Made by a program: the position numbers and the translations under genes
From: CAZCJA01 sp964499015
Lineage (GTDB): Bacteria; Elusimicrobiota; Elusimicrobia; F11
NCBI GenBank assembly: GCA_964499015.1
Contig: CAZCJA010000027.1
Coordinates: 1 to 28,451 of the forward strand
Length of the DNA stretch: 28,451 nucleotides
Direction of reading: 5' to 3'
Shown here: piece by piece, positions 14,205 to 22,836 of the stretch
Numbering within the stretch: position 1 is the first letter of the stretch
Layout of the letters: each line of letters opens with the position of its first letter
Notes under the pieces: generated by a model
Told to the model about the DNA's origin: nothing
Seen by the model: only the letters and a program-made list of their open reading frames with translations
Databases searched by the model: none

Positions 14205-16966
14205 GCCACCACGTCGGCGCAGCGCTTGCATAAGGTCGGATGCTTGGCTTCCGCTCCGACGTCCGGACGATAACGCCAGCAGCGTTCGCATTTGGCGTTT
14301 TTGGTCGGCTCGATGCGCACCGCGCTGTCGGTCTCGTTTTTACCGTTGACATGCACTTCCGCCATCTGCAGCAAGAATGGCCAGTCGGAAATTTCGCTGA
14401 TGACCGCGCGGCTTTCGGCGGTGAGCTTGTCCGCGTTGATGTGCACCGCGGCCTCCTGGGAGGTCTTGAGCTTTCCCGCCTTGCGCTCTTGATCCAGCAC
14501 ATCGTTGACCTGGCCGCGCACGTTCAGCACGCCGAGCCATTTGGCGTTTAATTTCTCATCAAAGGAAACGGCGACCAAATTGGCGGCTTCTTCCAGGAAC
14601 ACGCTTTCCAGCAATTCCGGATTCGACACATTTCTCAATTCCAAATAAGCCTCTTCCGAGGTAAAGGACAATACCGGCGACAGCAGAACGGCCAAGCCGC
14701 GGTTCAAGTGATACAAAGCGGTCTGCGCGCTGCGGCGCTTCGGCGAATTGACGGCCTCGCAGTACAAACGGTCTTTATGCGCGTCCAAATAGAATCCGGA
14801 GAGCGCCACCGAGACGAACCGGTTTAGCTCCGCCAGCACGACGTGGAATTGACAATCTTCGTACGCCTTTAGAACGTTCTTTTTCAATTCTTCAAAGTGA
14901 ACCAGGATCCAGCGGTCGATTTCTTCCATCTTTTCAACCGGCATGCCGTTTTCCGTCAGTTTGAAATCGGCGGTGTTCTGCAAAAGGAAACGGAACGTGT
15001 TCCGGAATTTGCGGTACATTTCAACCGACTGCTTAACGATGTCCTGCGATAAACGAACGTCTTCGCGGTAATCGCTCGAGCCGACCCACAGGCGGAGCAC
15101 GTCGGCGCCGTACTGTTTGATGATGTCTTGCGGCGAGATCACGTTGCCGGTGGACTTCGACATCTTGTGGCCTTTGCCGTCGACGACGAAGCCGTGCGTG
15201 AGCACGATATCGTACGGGGCCTTGTTGTTGATCGCCGTCGCGGGAATCAGCGACGTTTGGAACCAGCCGCGGTGCTGGTCGGAACCTTCAAGGTACATCA
15301 CCGTTTCCGGCTTGGGGTTGGAGAAATTCTGCTGAACCACCGCGTACCACGAAACGCCCGAATCGAACCAGACGTCCAGGATGTCCATCTCTTTTTCAAA
15401 TTTGGCGCCGCCGCATTTCACGCATTTGGCCGGAATGCCTTTCAGCAAATCATCGACGTTGGCCGCGTACCAGGCGCTCGCGCCCTGCGTGCGGATAAAG
15501 TCCACCGTTTTCTTATCGAGATCCTTGTTATGCAGCGGTTCTTTGCAGGCGGTGCACAAATAAACCGCGATCGGCGCGCCCCAATGGCGTTGGCGCGACA
15601 AGCACCAATCGGGCCGCTGTTCGACCATGCCCTTGATGCGATGGATGCCGTAATCGGGTTCCCATTTCACCTTGTCGATCTCGCCGAGCAGTTTTTTGCG
15701 GAAATCATCCGAGACCATCAGGAACCACTGCTTGGTCGCGCGGAAAATAATTGGGTTCTTGCAGCGCCAGCAATGCGGATAGGAGTGCGTGAACTGTTCG
15801 TGATGCAGCAAATTCGAGCCGAGCGCCTCGATCACCGCGGCGTTGGCGTCTTTGAGCACGTGTTTCCCCACCAAGTCGGCGCGGCCCACGGTATCGTCGT
15901 AGCGTCCGCGCGAATCGACCGGGCAAACGGTTTCCAAATTGAATTTCTGGCCGACGGCGAAGTCTTCAACGCCATGGCCCGGCGCAATGTGCACGACGCC
16001 CGTGCCGTCTTCCATGGTGACGTAGCCGGCGGTGACCACGCGCGAAAGCCCGCCGTGCAGAGGGTTCGAGGCCTCGGCGCCGACAAAGTCTTTGCCCTGC
16101 CAGCGGCCGGCCAGCTTATCGCCGCCGCCCACTTTCTTGGCGATGGTTTCCGCCAATTTCTCGGCGACGATCAGATCGCCCTTGGCCGTTTTCAAAACGA
16201 TGTAGTACTCGGTCGGGTGGAACGCGAGCCCGACGTTGGCGGGAAGCGTCCACGGCGTGGTCGTCCAGATCAACACATGCGGTTCAGCCGACGGAAGTTT
16301 GACGGGCACGGTTTTTGAATTCAATTTAAAACGAACGAACACCGCGTCGGATTTTTTGTCGGCGTATTCCACTTCGGCTTCGGCCAGCGCGGTTTCGTCG
16401 TAAGCGCACCAGTAGCCGGGTTTTAAGCCTTGATTAATAAAGCGGCGGTCGCGCAGCTGGAAGAACACGTCCACCGTGGCGGCCTCGTATTCGTTGCTGA
16501 GCGTGAGATACGGATTTTCCCAATCGCCGAGAATGCCCAGGCGTTTAAAATCATCGCGCTGCTTGTTCACGAAGTTCATCGCGAAGGCCGCGGCCTTCTC
16601 GCGCAATTCCAAACGCGTCACTTCGTGTTTGCTTTTGCCCCATTCCTTAAAAAGCTGATGCTCAATCGGCAAGCCGTGGCAATCCCACCCCGGTTTGTAC
16701 GGCGCGTGAAACCCCTGCAGGCGCTTGTACTTCACCACAATGTCTTTGAGAATTTTGTTGAGCGCGTGGCCCATATGGATCACGCCGTTGGCGTAGGGCG
16801 GGCCGTCGTGCAGGAGGAAAAGTTTTTGTTTTTTGCCGCGTTCGTTCATTTTTTGGACGAGCTCCATCGTGTTCCATTTTTCGAGGAACTGGGGCTCGCG
16901 CACGGGCAGGTCGGCCTTCATGGGGAAGGCCGTCTGGAGGAGATTAACGGTTTTTGAGTAGTCCAT
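14201..16966 (-). CDS. ileS: Isoleucyl-tRNA synthetase
   Basis: It charges tRNA-Ile with isoleucine and edits misactivated valine. It has 921 residues, typical of the bacterial zinc-containing type. The class I HIGH motif is HMGH at 64-67 (PPYANGVIHMGHALNK). The KMSKS motif is intact (GHKMSKSTGN, roughly residue 600). The C-terminal zinc site is present as CERCWRYRPDVG followed by CKRCADVV. The CP1 editing domain lies between. The start overlaps mtnA by 23 bases, and the stop overlaps lspA. No T-box leader is seen. Confidence 0.97.
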   Translation of the reverse strand: MDYSKTVNLLQTAFPMKADLPVREPQFLEKWNTMELVQKMNERGKKQKLFLLHDGPPYANGVIHMGHALNKILKDIVVKYKRLQGFHAPYKPGWDCHGLPIEHQLFKEWGKSKHEVTRLELREKAAAFAMNFVNKQRDDFKRLGILGDWENPYLTLSNEYEAATVDVFFQLRDRRFINQGLKPGYWCAYDETALAEAEVEYADKKSDAVFVRFKLNSKTVPVKLPSAEPHVLIWTTTPWTLPANVGLAFHPTEYYIVLKTAKGDLIVAEKLAETIAKKVGGGDKLAGRWQGKDFVGAEASNPLHGGLSRVVTAGYVTMEDGTGVVHIAPGHGVEDFAVGQKFNLETVCPVDSRGRYDDTVGRADLVGKHVLKDANAAVIEALGSNLLHHEQFTHSYPHCWRCKNPIIFRATKQWFLMVSDDFRKKLLGEIDKVKWEPDYGIHRIKGMVEQRPDWCLSRQRHWGAPIAVYLCTACKEPLHNKDLDKKTVDFIRTQGASAWYAANVDDLLKGIPAKCVKCGGAKFEKEMDILDVWFDSGVSWYAVVQQNFSNPKPETVMYLEGSDQHRGWFQTSLIPATAINNKAPYDIVLTHGFVVDGKGHKMSKSTGNVISPQDIIKQYGADVLRLWVGSSDYREDVRLSQDIVKQSVEMYRKFRNTFRFLLQNTADFKLTENGMPVEKMEEIDRWILVHFEELKKNVLKAYEDCQFHVVLAELNRFVSVALSGFYLDAHKDRLYCEAVNSPKRRSAQTALYHLNRGLAVLLSPVLSFTSEEAYLELRNVSNPELLESVFLEEAANLVAVSFDEKLNAKWLGVLNVRGQVNDVLDQERKAGKLKTSQEAAVHINADKLTAESRAVISEISDWPFLLQMAEVHVNGKNETDSAVRIEPTKNAKCERCWRYRPDVGAEAKHPTLCKRCADVVA

Positions 16967-17933
16967 TTTTCTTGAAAGGGGCTTTAAGGATTCCTTTTTC
17001 CGTGACGAACGCCTTAATGAGCGCCGTCGGCGTCACGTCGAACGCCGGATGGCGCGCGCGGGTCGCGGCCGGCGCCATTTGCACGCCTCCCACCTGCGTC
17101 ACTTCCAGCGACGAACGTTCTTCAATCGGTATTTCTTTTCCCGTACTGATATTCAAATCGAGGGTTGAAATCGGCATCGCCACATAAAACGGCACGTTGT
17201 GATATTTCGCATGCACCGCCAAGCCGTACGTGCCGATTTTGTTCGCGGTATCGCCGTTGCGGGCGACGCGGTCGCAGCCGACAAAAATCGCGTCGACTTT
17301 TTCCGTCTTCATAAAATGCGCGGCCATGCTGTCCGTGATGAGCTCATGCGGAATGCCTTCCTCGGCCAATTCCCAGGCGGTCAAACGCGCACCCTGCAAA
17401 TAGGGCCGCGTTTCATCGACAAAAACTTTTTTTATTTTCCCCTGCGCGTACGCCTCGCGGATGATCCCGAGCGCGGTGCCATGGCCCGCGGTCGCCAGCG
17501 CGCCCGTGTTGCAGTGCGTGATGACCACGGAATTCTTCTTTAGCAGCGAGGCGCCGAAGCGGCCCATTGCCAAATTGTTGTCCAGATCTTCCTGCTCAAT
17601 TTTCTGCGCCTCTTTAAGGAGCGCGGGCAGAAGTTGTGAGCCGCTTTTCAACATGCGATCGACGGCCCAAGCCAAATTGACCGCGGTCGGGCGCGATGCC
17701 TTTAAACGTGCGGCAGCCTGGGTTAAATTTTCGTTGCTTTGCGCGGCCAGGACGAGGCCATAGGCGGCGGTGCAGCCGATCGCGGGCGCGCCGCGGACGG
17801 CCATGTCTTTAATAACGCGTGAAACGTCGTCAGACGTTTTGCACGTTATGAAGGAAACATCTCGGGGGAGGAGGCGTTGATCGAGGACGTCAAGGGTACG
17901 TCCGCGCCAGCGGAAAGGGACGACTTTATTCAC
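16944..17933 (-). CDS. mtnA: Methylthioribose-1-phosphate isomerase
   Basis: It isomerises 5-methylthioribose 1-phosphate to the ribulose form in the methionine salvage pathway, which recycles the methylthioadenosine produced from SAM. It has 329 residues. DMAVRGAPAIGCTAAYG, THCNTGALATAGHGTAL (Cys141) and GCDRVARNGDTANKIGTYG (Asp221) match the family's catalytic segments. A related eIF2B-like or ribose-1,5-bisphosphate isomerase role is less likely given the close match. The start is GTG at 17933, nine bases after the DUF167 gene. No other salvage gene is in the window. Confidence 0.93.
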   Translation of the reverse strand: MNKVVPFRWRGRTLDVLDQRLLPRDVSFITCKTSDDVSRVIKDMAVRGAPAIGCTAAYGLVLAAQSNENLTQAAARLKASRPTAVNLAWAVDRMLKSGSQLLPALLKEAQKIEQEDLDNNLAMGRFGASLLKKNSVVITHCNTGALATAGHGTALGIIREAYAQGKIKKVFVDETRPYLQGARLTAWELAEEGIPHELITDSMAAHFMKTEKVDAIFVGCDRVARNGDTANKIGTYGLAVHAKYHNVPFYVAMPISTLDLNISTGKEIPIEERSSLEVTQVGGVQMAPAATRARHPAFDVTPTALIKAFVTEKGILKAPFKKNGLLKNR

Positions 17934-17942
17934 GCCTCTGAC

Positions 17943-18209
17943 TTACGGAATGGATTCCATGATTTCTTCGAGTTCTTCTTCCGGACGGCCTTCAATTTCC
18001 ACCGTCTTCTCTTTGCCTTTCTCGCCTCGAAGAATTTTCACGTTTTCGTCAGACACTTCAAAGAACTCCGACAAAAATTCAACCAGCTCCGCGTTGGCGG
18101 GGCCTTCAATATTGTTGGTCATGAGCTTAACGCGCACCGTGGAGCCGATGCGGCCGGCGATTTCCGTCCACGTGGATGATTTGGGAATGACACGAACGCG
18201 AATAATCAT
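17943..18209 (-). CDS. DUF167 (YggU-family) protein, copy A
   Basis: This is an 88-residue small protein of the DUF167/YggU family, whose function is unknown. It starts with MIIRVRVIPKSS and carries GPANAELVEFLSEFF and ILRGEKGKEKTVEIEG, the conserved family core. It is about 59% identical, by eye, to copy B at 23719-23982 in this window. The start overlaps the upstream ABC ATPase stop by four bases (ATGA). Family members often lie near proC and yggS, as copy B does. Copy A has moved out of that setting. Confidence 0.9.
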   Translation of the reverse strand: MIIRVRVIPKSSTWTEIAGRIGSTVRVKLMTNNIEGPANAELVEFLSEFFEVSDENVKILRGEKGKEKTVEIEGRPEEELEEIMESIP

Positions 18210-19363
18210 TTATGGATCTCCTCTTTTAACTTCTTAGCTTCTTCCGCTTTGGTTTCGATGACGGTCTCGGTCTCGGCGTCGAAGAACTTGGCGTTCTCGA
18301 GTTTGAGGACCACGTCGATCCGCTGGTTAACATACGCCTTGTTGTCGGGCAGAACGCGGATCACCATTTGGCTGCCGTGCAAGTTCAGGTACAAATATTT
18401 CTCCGGGCCCATCGGTTCGACGACTTCCACCGTGCTGACCAAGGTGCGGCCTTTGGCGTCGCCCTGATAGAACACCTTGTCGAAAATATCTTCCGGCCGG
18501 ATGCCCATCACAATCTTCTTCCCCACATACGGCTCAAGCGCTTTTTTTATCGCCGGCGTCGGCGAAACAAAACCGCTGGCGCCATTGGTGCCGATCCGCA
18601 AATGAATGTCGGAATCCTTCTTTTCCACCGTCGTTTCGACGAAATTCATGGGCGGGCTGCCGATAAAACCGGCGACAAATTTATTGCTCGGCTGGTTGTA
18701 CATGTCGAGCGGCGGAGCAACCTGCTGAAGCGTTCCGTCTTTCATGATGGCCACGTGAGACGCCAGCGTCATGGCTTCGAGCTGGTCGTGCGTCACGTAG
18801 ATGATCGTGGTTTGCAAACGGTCGTGCAGTTTCGCCAACTCTAGGCGCATGCGCACGCGCATTTTTGCGTCCAAATTTGAAAGCGGTTCGTCGAACAAGA
18901 AGACTTTCGGTTTGCGCACGATCGCGCGGCCCACGGCGACGCGCTGGCGCTGTCCGCCGGACATGGCTTTGGGGCGGCGGTCCAGCAAATGGGTGATGCT
19001 CAAAATTTCGGCGGCCTCACGGACGCGTTCGTCGATTTCTTTCTTGGGGAAATTTCTCAACTTTAAGCCAAACGCCATGTTTTCGTAGGCGGTCATGTGC
19101 GGATAAAGCGCGTAGTTCTGGAACACCATCGCGATGTCGCGGTTTTTGGACGGCACGCGGTTGATCAAACGGTCGTCGATGTAAATCTCGCCGGCGGTGA
19201 TGTCTTCCAGGCCGGCGACCATGCGCAAAAGAGTCGATTTGCCGCACCCAGAGGGGCCGACAACGATGAAAAATGACTTGTCCGGCACGGTCAAGGAAAC
19301 GTCTTTGACCACACTGACATCGCCAAATTTTTTGAATACGTTTTTTAAGGTTACTTGAGCCAT
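18206..19363 (-). CDS. UgpC/MalK-type ABC importer ATPase
   Basis: This is an ATP-binding subunit of the carbohydrate-uptake class 1 family (UgpC, MalK, MsmK). It has 385 residues: Walker A GPSGCGKST at 36-44, FVFQ-type Q-loop VFQNYALYPH, signature MSGGQRQRVAVGRA, Walker B FLFDEPLSNLD, H-loop VTHDQLEAM, then a TOBE/regulatory domain from ~235. No permease or binding protein lies nearby, so it probably serves transporters encoded elsewhere, as known for shared MsmK-like ATPases. It is 47 bases downstream of priA with no clear ribosome-binding site. Confidence 0.92.
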   Translation of the reverse strand: MAQVTLKNVFKKFGDVSVVKDVSLTVPDKSFFIVVGPSGCGKSTLLRMVAGLEDITAGEIYIDDRLINRVPSKNRDIAMVFQNYALYPHMTAYENMAFGLKLRNFPKKEIDERVREAAEILSITHLLDRRPKAMSGGQRQRVAVGRAIVRKPKVFLFDEPLSNLDAKMRVRMRLELAKLHDRLQTTIIYVTHDQLEAMTLASHVAIMKDGTLQQVAPPLDMYNQPSNKFVAGFIGSPPMNFVETTVEKKDSDIHLRIGTNGASGFVSPTPAIKKALEPYVGKKIVMGIRPEDIFDKVFYQGDAKGRTLVSTVEVVEPMGPEKYLYLNLHGSQMVIRVLPDNKAYVNQRIDVVLKLENAKFFDAETETVIETKAEEAKKLKEEIHK

Positions 19364-19410
19364 TTAATAGGGGAGAGGTAACACTTGAATTGCTTGAAGC
19401 TTAGCATATT

Positions 19411-21429
19411 TCACTGCAGGGTTTCGGGGTCCACATCGACATAAAATGTATACGGCTTTGGGGCCAAGAAGTCCCGCAAAAGTCCCAAAAACGGCTCAAA
19501 GACCCGAGTGGGGACCTTAAGCAATGTCACGAAGCGCGTCCGGCCTTGGCGCCACGCCTGTTTCGCCACCGTCGGGCCCAAAATTCCAATTTTCTCCTCT
19601 CCCAACTCCAACCTCTCCATCCACGTTACGAACGACTGAATCTCTTCTTCGGCTTTGCGCGGATTGGCCGCCACCGACACCACTTCGATCAAATGCGTGT
19701 ACGGCGGGTAATTCAGTTCTTTGCGGTGCTTCAGCTCTTCCTCGGCAAACGCCGTGTAATTGGCCTCCATCGCCCGGCGGATGGCCGGATGATCGGCTTG
19801 GTTGGTCTGAATAACAACGTCGCCCGTGATCAGCGCGCGGCCGGCGCGGCCGGCCACCTGCGTCAGCAATTGAAAGGCGCGTTCGGAGGAGCGGAAATCC
19901 GGAATAAAGAGCGGCGTGTCGGCGTCGACGACACCGACGAGCGTCACGCGCGGAAAATTAAAACCTTGAGCAACGATTTGCGTGCCGACCAGGATATCGA
20001 CGTCTTTCTCGTTCATGTCGCCGAAAATTTTTTCGTGCTCGCCGCGCTTGGAGGCGGCGTCGCGGTCCCAGCGCACCACGTGCGCCCACGGGAACCGGTC
20101 GTGAATGTCGGCCTCGATGCGCTCCGTTCCATAGCCGCCCTGAAAAAGTTCTTTGTGGTTGCACTGCGGACACGCGGTCGGCACCGGGCCGCGCCACGAA
20201 CAATAGTGGCACCACAAGCCTTCGGGTTTTTTCTTCCCGCCCTTGTGGTGGATCGCCGTGATTTCACACTTGGGGCACTGCGCCACCCACGTGCAGCTCG
20301 AGCAGCGCACAAACCGGTGAAAACCGCGGCGGTTTAAATACAGGATCACTTGATCGTGCTTGGTCAGGCGTTCGGCGATCTTGTCCAGCAGCGGCACCGA
20401 CAGAGCGCCGCGCCGCTTCACGTCCTTCATATTGATCAACTGCAAATTTGGAGCGGACGCGGGGATCGCGCGCGCGGTGAGCACGATCCGTTCGATTTTG
20501 CCGTCCAACGCGGCCTGATAGGTTTCGAGGCTCGGCGTGGCGCTTCCGTACACCAGAACGGCGCGCTGCGCTTCGGCCCGGTATTTGGCCACGTCGCGCG
20601 CGTGAAAGCGCGGCTTGCGTTCCTCTTTGTACGAGGAATCGTGTTCTTCGTCGACGACAATCAACCCCAAATTGGAAATCGGCAACAGCGCGGCCGAACG
20701 CGGACCGACGACGATCGGCGCCTCGCCGTGCTTGATGCGCAGCCAGGCCTCGCGGCGCTCTTTGGGCGTCATGTCGCTGTGCCACACCATCACGCTGGCG
20801 TTGCCGAAACGTTCTTTCAACGTGCGCACCGTTTGAATCGCCAGGCCGATTTCCGGAACGAGAAAAAGCGCGGTCTTGTGCTGGGCGATGACGTCGCGCA
20901 CGCCGGCCATATACACCTCGGTTTTCCCCGTGGCGGCCGCGCCATGAAGAAGAAACACGCGCGGTTCGTTTGAGTGGATGGCCTCATGCAGAATGTCGGC
21001 TGCTTTTTTCTGGTCCGGGGTAAAGGCCGGCGCCGCTCCGGCGATGTGTTCCGGCTCGTGTCCGGGCATGTACATTGAACCGGGGTCTTTAAAAGAATGC
21101 GGGTTGTCTTTTCCCGGCGGAAGCAGCGCGAACAGCGCTTCGCCGTAAGAACAGAGATAACGGCGCGACAGCCAATTGGCGAACGCGCGCATTTGATCGG
21201 TCAGCAACGGTTCGGTGTCGAGCACTTCGCTGACGGCTTTGAGTTTGTCCGGCGGCGCGTCGGAGGTTTTTTTAATCCCGGTGACGATGCCGACAATTTG
21301 TTTCTTGCCGAACGGGACTTTGACGCGGCGGCCGATCAGCTCGTTGACGTCCACAATGGTTTCATCAACGGGCGGTTCGTAATCGAAGGTTTTGTTATGC
21401 GGAATGGGACAGGCGACGTCCAGGATCAC
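19411..21429 (-). CDS. priA: Primosomal protein N' (replication restart helicase PriA)
   Basis: This is a 3'-5' superfamily 2 DNA helicase that reloads the replisome at stalled forks. It has 672 residues. The N-terminal DNA-binding domain begins VACPIPHNKTFDYEPP. Walker A GAAATGKTE is near 163-171 and the DEEH box near 260-263. Eight zinc-binding cysteines are present: 376, 379, 385, 388, 407, 410, 420 and 423. I chose GTG at 21429, which overlaps the uracil-DNA glycosylase stop by four bases (GTGA) and gives the family N-terminus. The open frame reaches 21768, but that part is an arginine-rich shadow of the upstream gene. Confidence 0.95.
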   Translation of the reverse strand: MILDVACPIPHNKTFDYEPPVDETIVDVNELIGRRVKVPFGKKQIVGIVTGIKKTSDAPPDKLKAVSEVLDTEPLLTDQMRAFANWLSRRYLCSYGEALFALLPPGKDNPHSFKDPGSMYMPGHEPEHIAGAAPAFTPDQKKAADILHEAIHSNEPRVFLLHGAAATGKTEVYMAGVRDVIAQHKTALFLVPEIGLAIQTVRTLKERFGNASVMVWHSDMTPKERREAWLRIKHGEAPIVVGPRSAALLPISNLGLIVVDEEHDSSYKEERKPRFHARDVAKYRAEAQRAVLVYGSATPSLETYQAALDGKIERIVLTARAIPASAPNLQLINMKDVKRRGALSVPLLDKIAERLTKHDQVILYLNRRGFHRFVRCSSCTWVAQCPKCEITAIHHKGGKKKPEGLWCHYCSWRGPVPTACPQCNHKELFQGGYGTERIEADIHDRFPWAHVVRWDRDAASKRGEHEKIFGDMNEKDVDILVGTQIVAQGFNFPRVTLVGVVDADTPLFIPDFRSSERAFQLLTQVAGRAGRALITGDVVIQTNQADHPAIRRAMEANYTAFAEEELKHRKELNYPPYTHLIEVVSVAANPRKAEEEIQSFVTWMERLELGEEKIGILGPTVAKQAWRQGRTRFVTLLKVPTRVFEPFLGLLRDFLAPKPYTFYVDVDPETLQ

Positions 21430-22202
21430 TGCAGCATCTCGCGCAGCAGTTTCATGTCCGTCCAGACGTCTTTCTTCCAGTCGGGATTGCGCAAAAGCGC
21501 CGCCGGATGAAACGTCGGCAAAACGGAAATAGCGGGCTCGCCGTCGATCAGTTCCACAAGTTGGACTTTGCCGCGCAGCCGCATGATGCCGTCGGTGGTT
21601 GAGAGCAAAACCCGCGCCGCCACCGCGCCGAGCGCGACAATCACCTTCGGCTGAATGATGCGGATCTGTTCTTTCAAGAACGGCAGGCACTGCTCGATTT
21701 CGCCGGGTTCCGGCGGGCGGTCGTTGCCGCGCTTTTCCGGGTCCGACGGATCGACCATCGGATGGCACTTAACGATGTTGGCGATATAGGCGGTTTTACG
21801 GTCGAGATTGATCGCGGCCAAAATTTTATCGAGCAATTGCCCGGCTTTGCCGACGAACGGCTCGCCCAAACGGTCTTCGTCGAAGCCCGGGCCTTCGCCG
21901 ACGAACATAACCGGCGATTCCGGATTGCCGACGCCAAAAACGATCTTTTTACGCGTCGCGGCCAGCGGGCACAATTGGCAGTCGCCGATCACATCGGTAA
22001 AGAGTTTCTGCAGGCGCTCCGTTTTTGTTCCCCCACCCGGCCTGCGGCCGACCTCCCCCTGAGCGGGGGAGGAATTAATCTCCCCTCCCCTTGAGGGAGG
22101 GGGGTGGGGGAGGGCAATCGCTTCGCCGAAATACACCAATTCCCCGTCGTTTTCTTCCAAATGCGTGCGCGCGTCGCGCGCCAGAGAGCGAATGTCATCC
22201 AT
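21426..22202 (-). CDS. Family 4 uracil-DNA glycosylase (iron-sulfur type) with an in-frame repeat insertion
   Basis: It removes uracil from DNA to start base excision repair. It has 258 residues. The 4Fe-4S ligands are probably Cys75, Cys78, Cys146 and Cys172. Active-site segments are VGEGPGFDED (~101-110) and FHPAALLRNP near the C-terminus, both typical of family 4. The ATG at 22202 gives an N-terminus that reads as a helix (MDDIRSLARDARTHLEEN) and overlaps coaB by eight bases. Residues ~31-58 (proline- and glycine-rich) are encoded by a GC-rich palindromic repeat that lies in the linker before the iron-sulfur domain and keeps the frame open. Confidence 0.92.
   Translation of the reverse strand: MDDIRSLARDARTHLEENDGELVYFGEAIALPHPPPSRGGEINSSPAQGEVGRRPGGGTKTERLQKLFTDVIGDCQLCPLAATRKKIVFGVGNPESPVMFVGEGPGFDEDRLGEPFVGKAGQLLDKILAAINLDRKTAYIANIVKCHPMVDPSDPEKRGNDRPPEPGEIEQCLPFLKEQIRIIQPKVIVALGAVAARVLLSTTDGIMRLRGKVQLVELIDGEPAISVLPTFHPAALLRNPDWKKDVWTDMKLLREMLQ
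22030..22110. repeat. GC-rich palindromic repeat inserted in frame in the uracil-DNA glycosylase gene
   Basis: The outer arms are CCCCCACCC (22030-22038) and GGGTGGGGG (22102-22110), a perfect 9-base inverted repeat. Inside are two more hairpins: CCTCCCCC (22052-22059) with GGGGGAGG (22065-22072), and CCCTCCC (22083-22089) with GGGAGGG (22095-22101). Base composition differs sharply from the surrounding gene. It resembles the widespread bacterial intergenic repeats built of CTCCCC/GGGGAG arms, here placed inside a coding region. Confidence 0.85.
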
Positions 22203-22836
22203 GGTTAACAATCCAACGCGCGAGGCGGCGCGCGAGTTCACTTTTCGACAAATTCCCCAACGAACGCGGCGCGGCGCCCTTCTCCAGCCAGCGCGCCTTG
22301 ATCTTTTTCGAGCCGAACGAAGCCGGCGAGTTGCCGATAATGAGATCCAAATTTTTCTTCTTTAGTTTTTCTTTCATGGCGCGTTCCACGTTATTGGTTT
22401 CCAGCGCAAAACCGACCAGGAGCGGACGTTTCTTCAGCGCGCCGGCGGACGCCAAGATGTCCGGATTGGCGACCAATTTCAGCGTCATGGTTTTGGCCGA
22501 GCCTTTTTTTAGTTTATGGGCGCTGGGTCTGGCGAAGCGCCAATCGGAAACGGCGGCGGTGGCGATAAAAACATCGGCGCGCGGCAAAAGTTTTTTCACG
22601 GCATTCGACATTTGCAACGCGGACTCGACAAAGATTGTTTTTATTTTTGGGGATGGTTTAAAGGCGACAGGACCAGACACGATGGTAACAGAGGCGCGGC
22701 GTGCGTAGCACGCGCGGGCAATGGCAAAACCCATTTCACCCGAGGAGGCGTTGGTTAAGTAGCGGACCGGATCTAAGTGTTCGCGGGTCGGGCCGGCGGT
22801 GAGAAGGACGCGGAGTTTATTTGCGTTTCGCGGCAA
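22195..22836 (-). CDS. coaB: Phosphopantothenoylcysteine synthetase (stand-alone CoaB)
   Basis: It joins 4'-phosphopantothenate and cysteine in CoA synthesis. It has 213 residues. TAGPTREHLDPVRYLTNASSGEMG binds the nucleotide, AAVSDWRFARPSAHKLKK contains the conserved lysine segment, and GFALET is present. In most bacteria CoaB is the C-terminal half of a fused CoaBC (Dfp). Here it is a separate gene whose start overlaps coaC by 20 bases in another frame, so the two form a split pair. It is shorter than many CoaB domains. Confidence 0.9.
   Translation of the reverse strand: MPRNANKLRVLLTAGPTREHLDPVRYLTNASSGEMGFAIARACYARRASVTIVSGPVAFKPSPKIKTIFVESALQMSNAVKKLLPRADVFIATAAVSDWRFARPSAHKLKKGSAKTMTLKLVANPDILASAGALKKRPLLVGFALETNNVERAMKEKLKKKNLDLIIGNSPASFGSKKIKARWLEKGAAPRSLGNLSKSELARRLARWIVNHG

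Noticed and set aside
14205..14291. Extended start of the signal peptidase II gene
   Set aside because: These residues overlap the ileS 3' end and do not resemble the family; the ATG at 14204 is coupled to the ileS stop.
15128..16318. A 396-residue open frame antisense to ileS
   Set aside because: It is a histidine/arginine/valine-rich mirror of a strongly coding gene, with no ribosome-binding site and no family resemblance.
19546..20337. A 263-residue open frame antisense to priA
   Set aside because: It is a shadow frame caused by GC-rich codon bias of priA on the other strand.
21430..21768. N-terminal extension of the priA open frame
   Set aside because: It is an out-of-frame reading of the uracil-DNA glycosylase gene; the GTG at 21429 gives the family N-terminus with a GTGA overlap.
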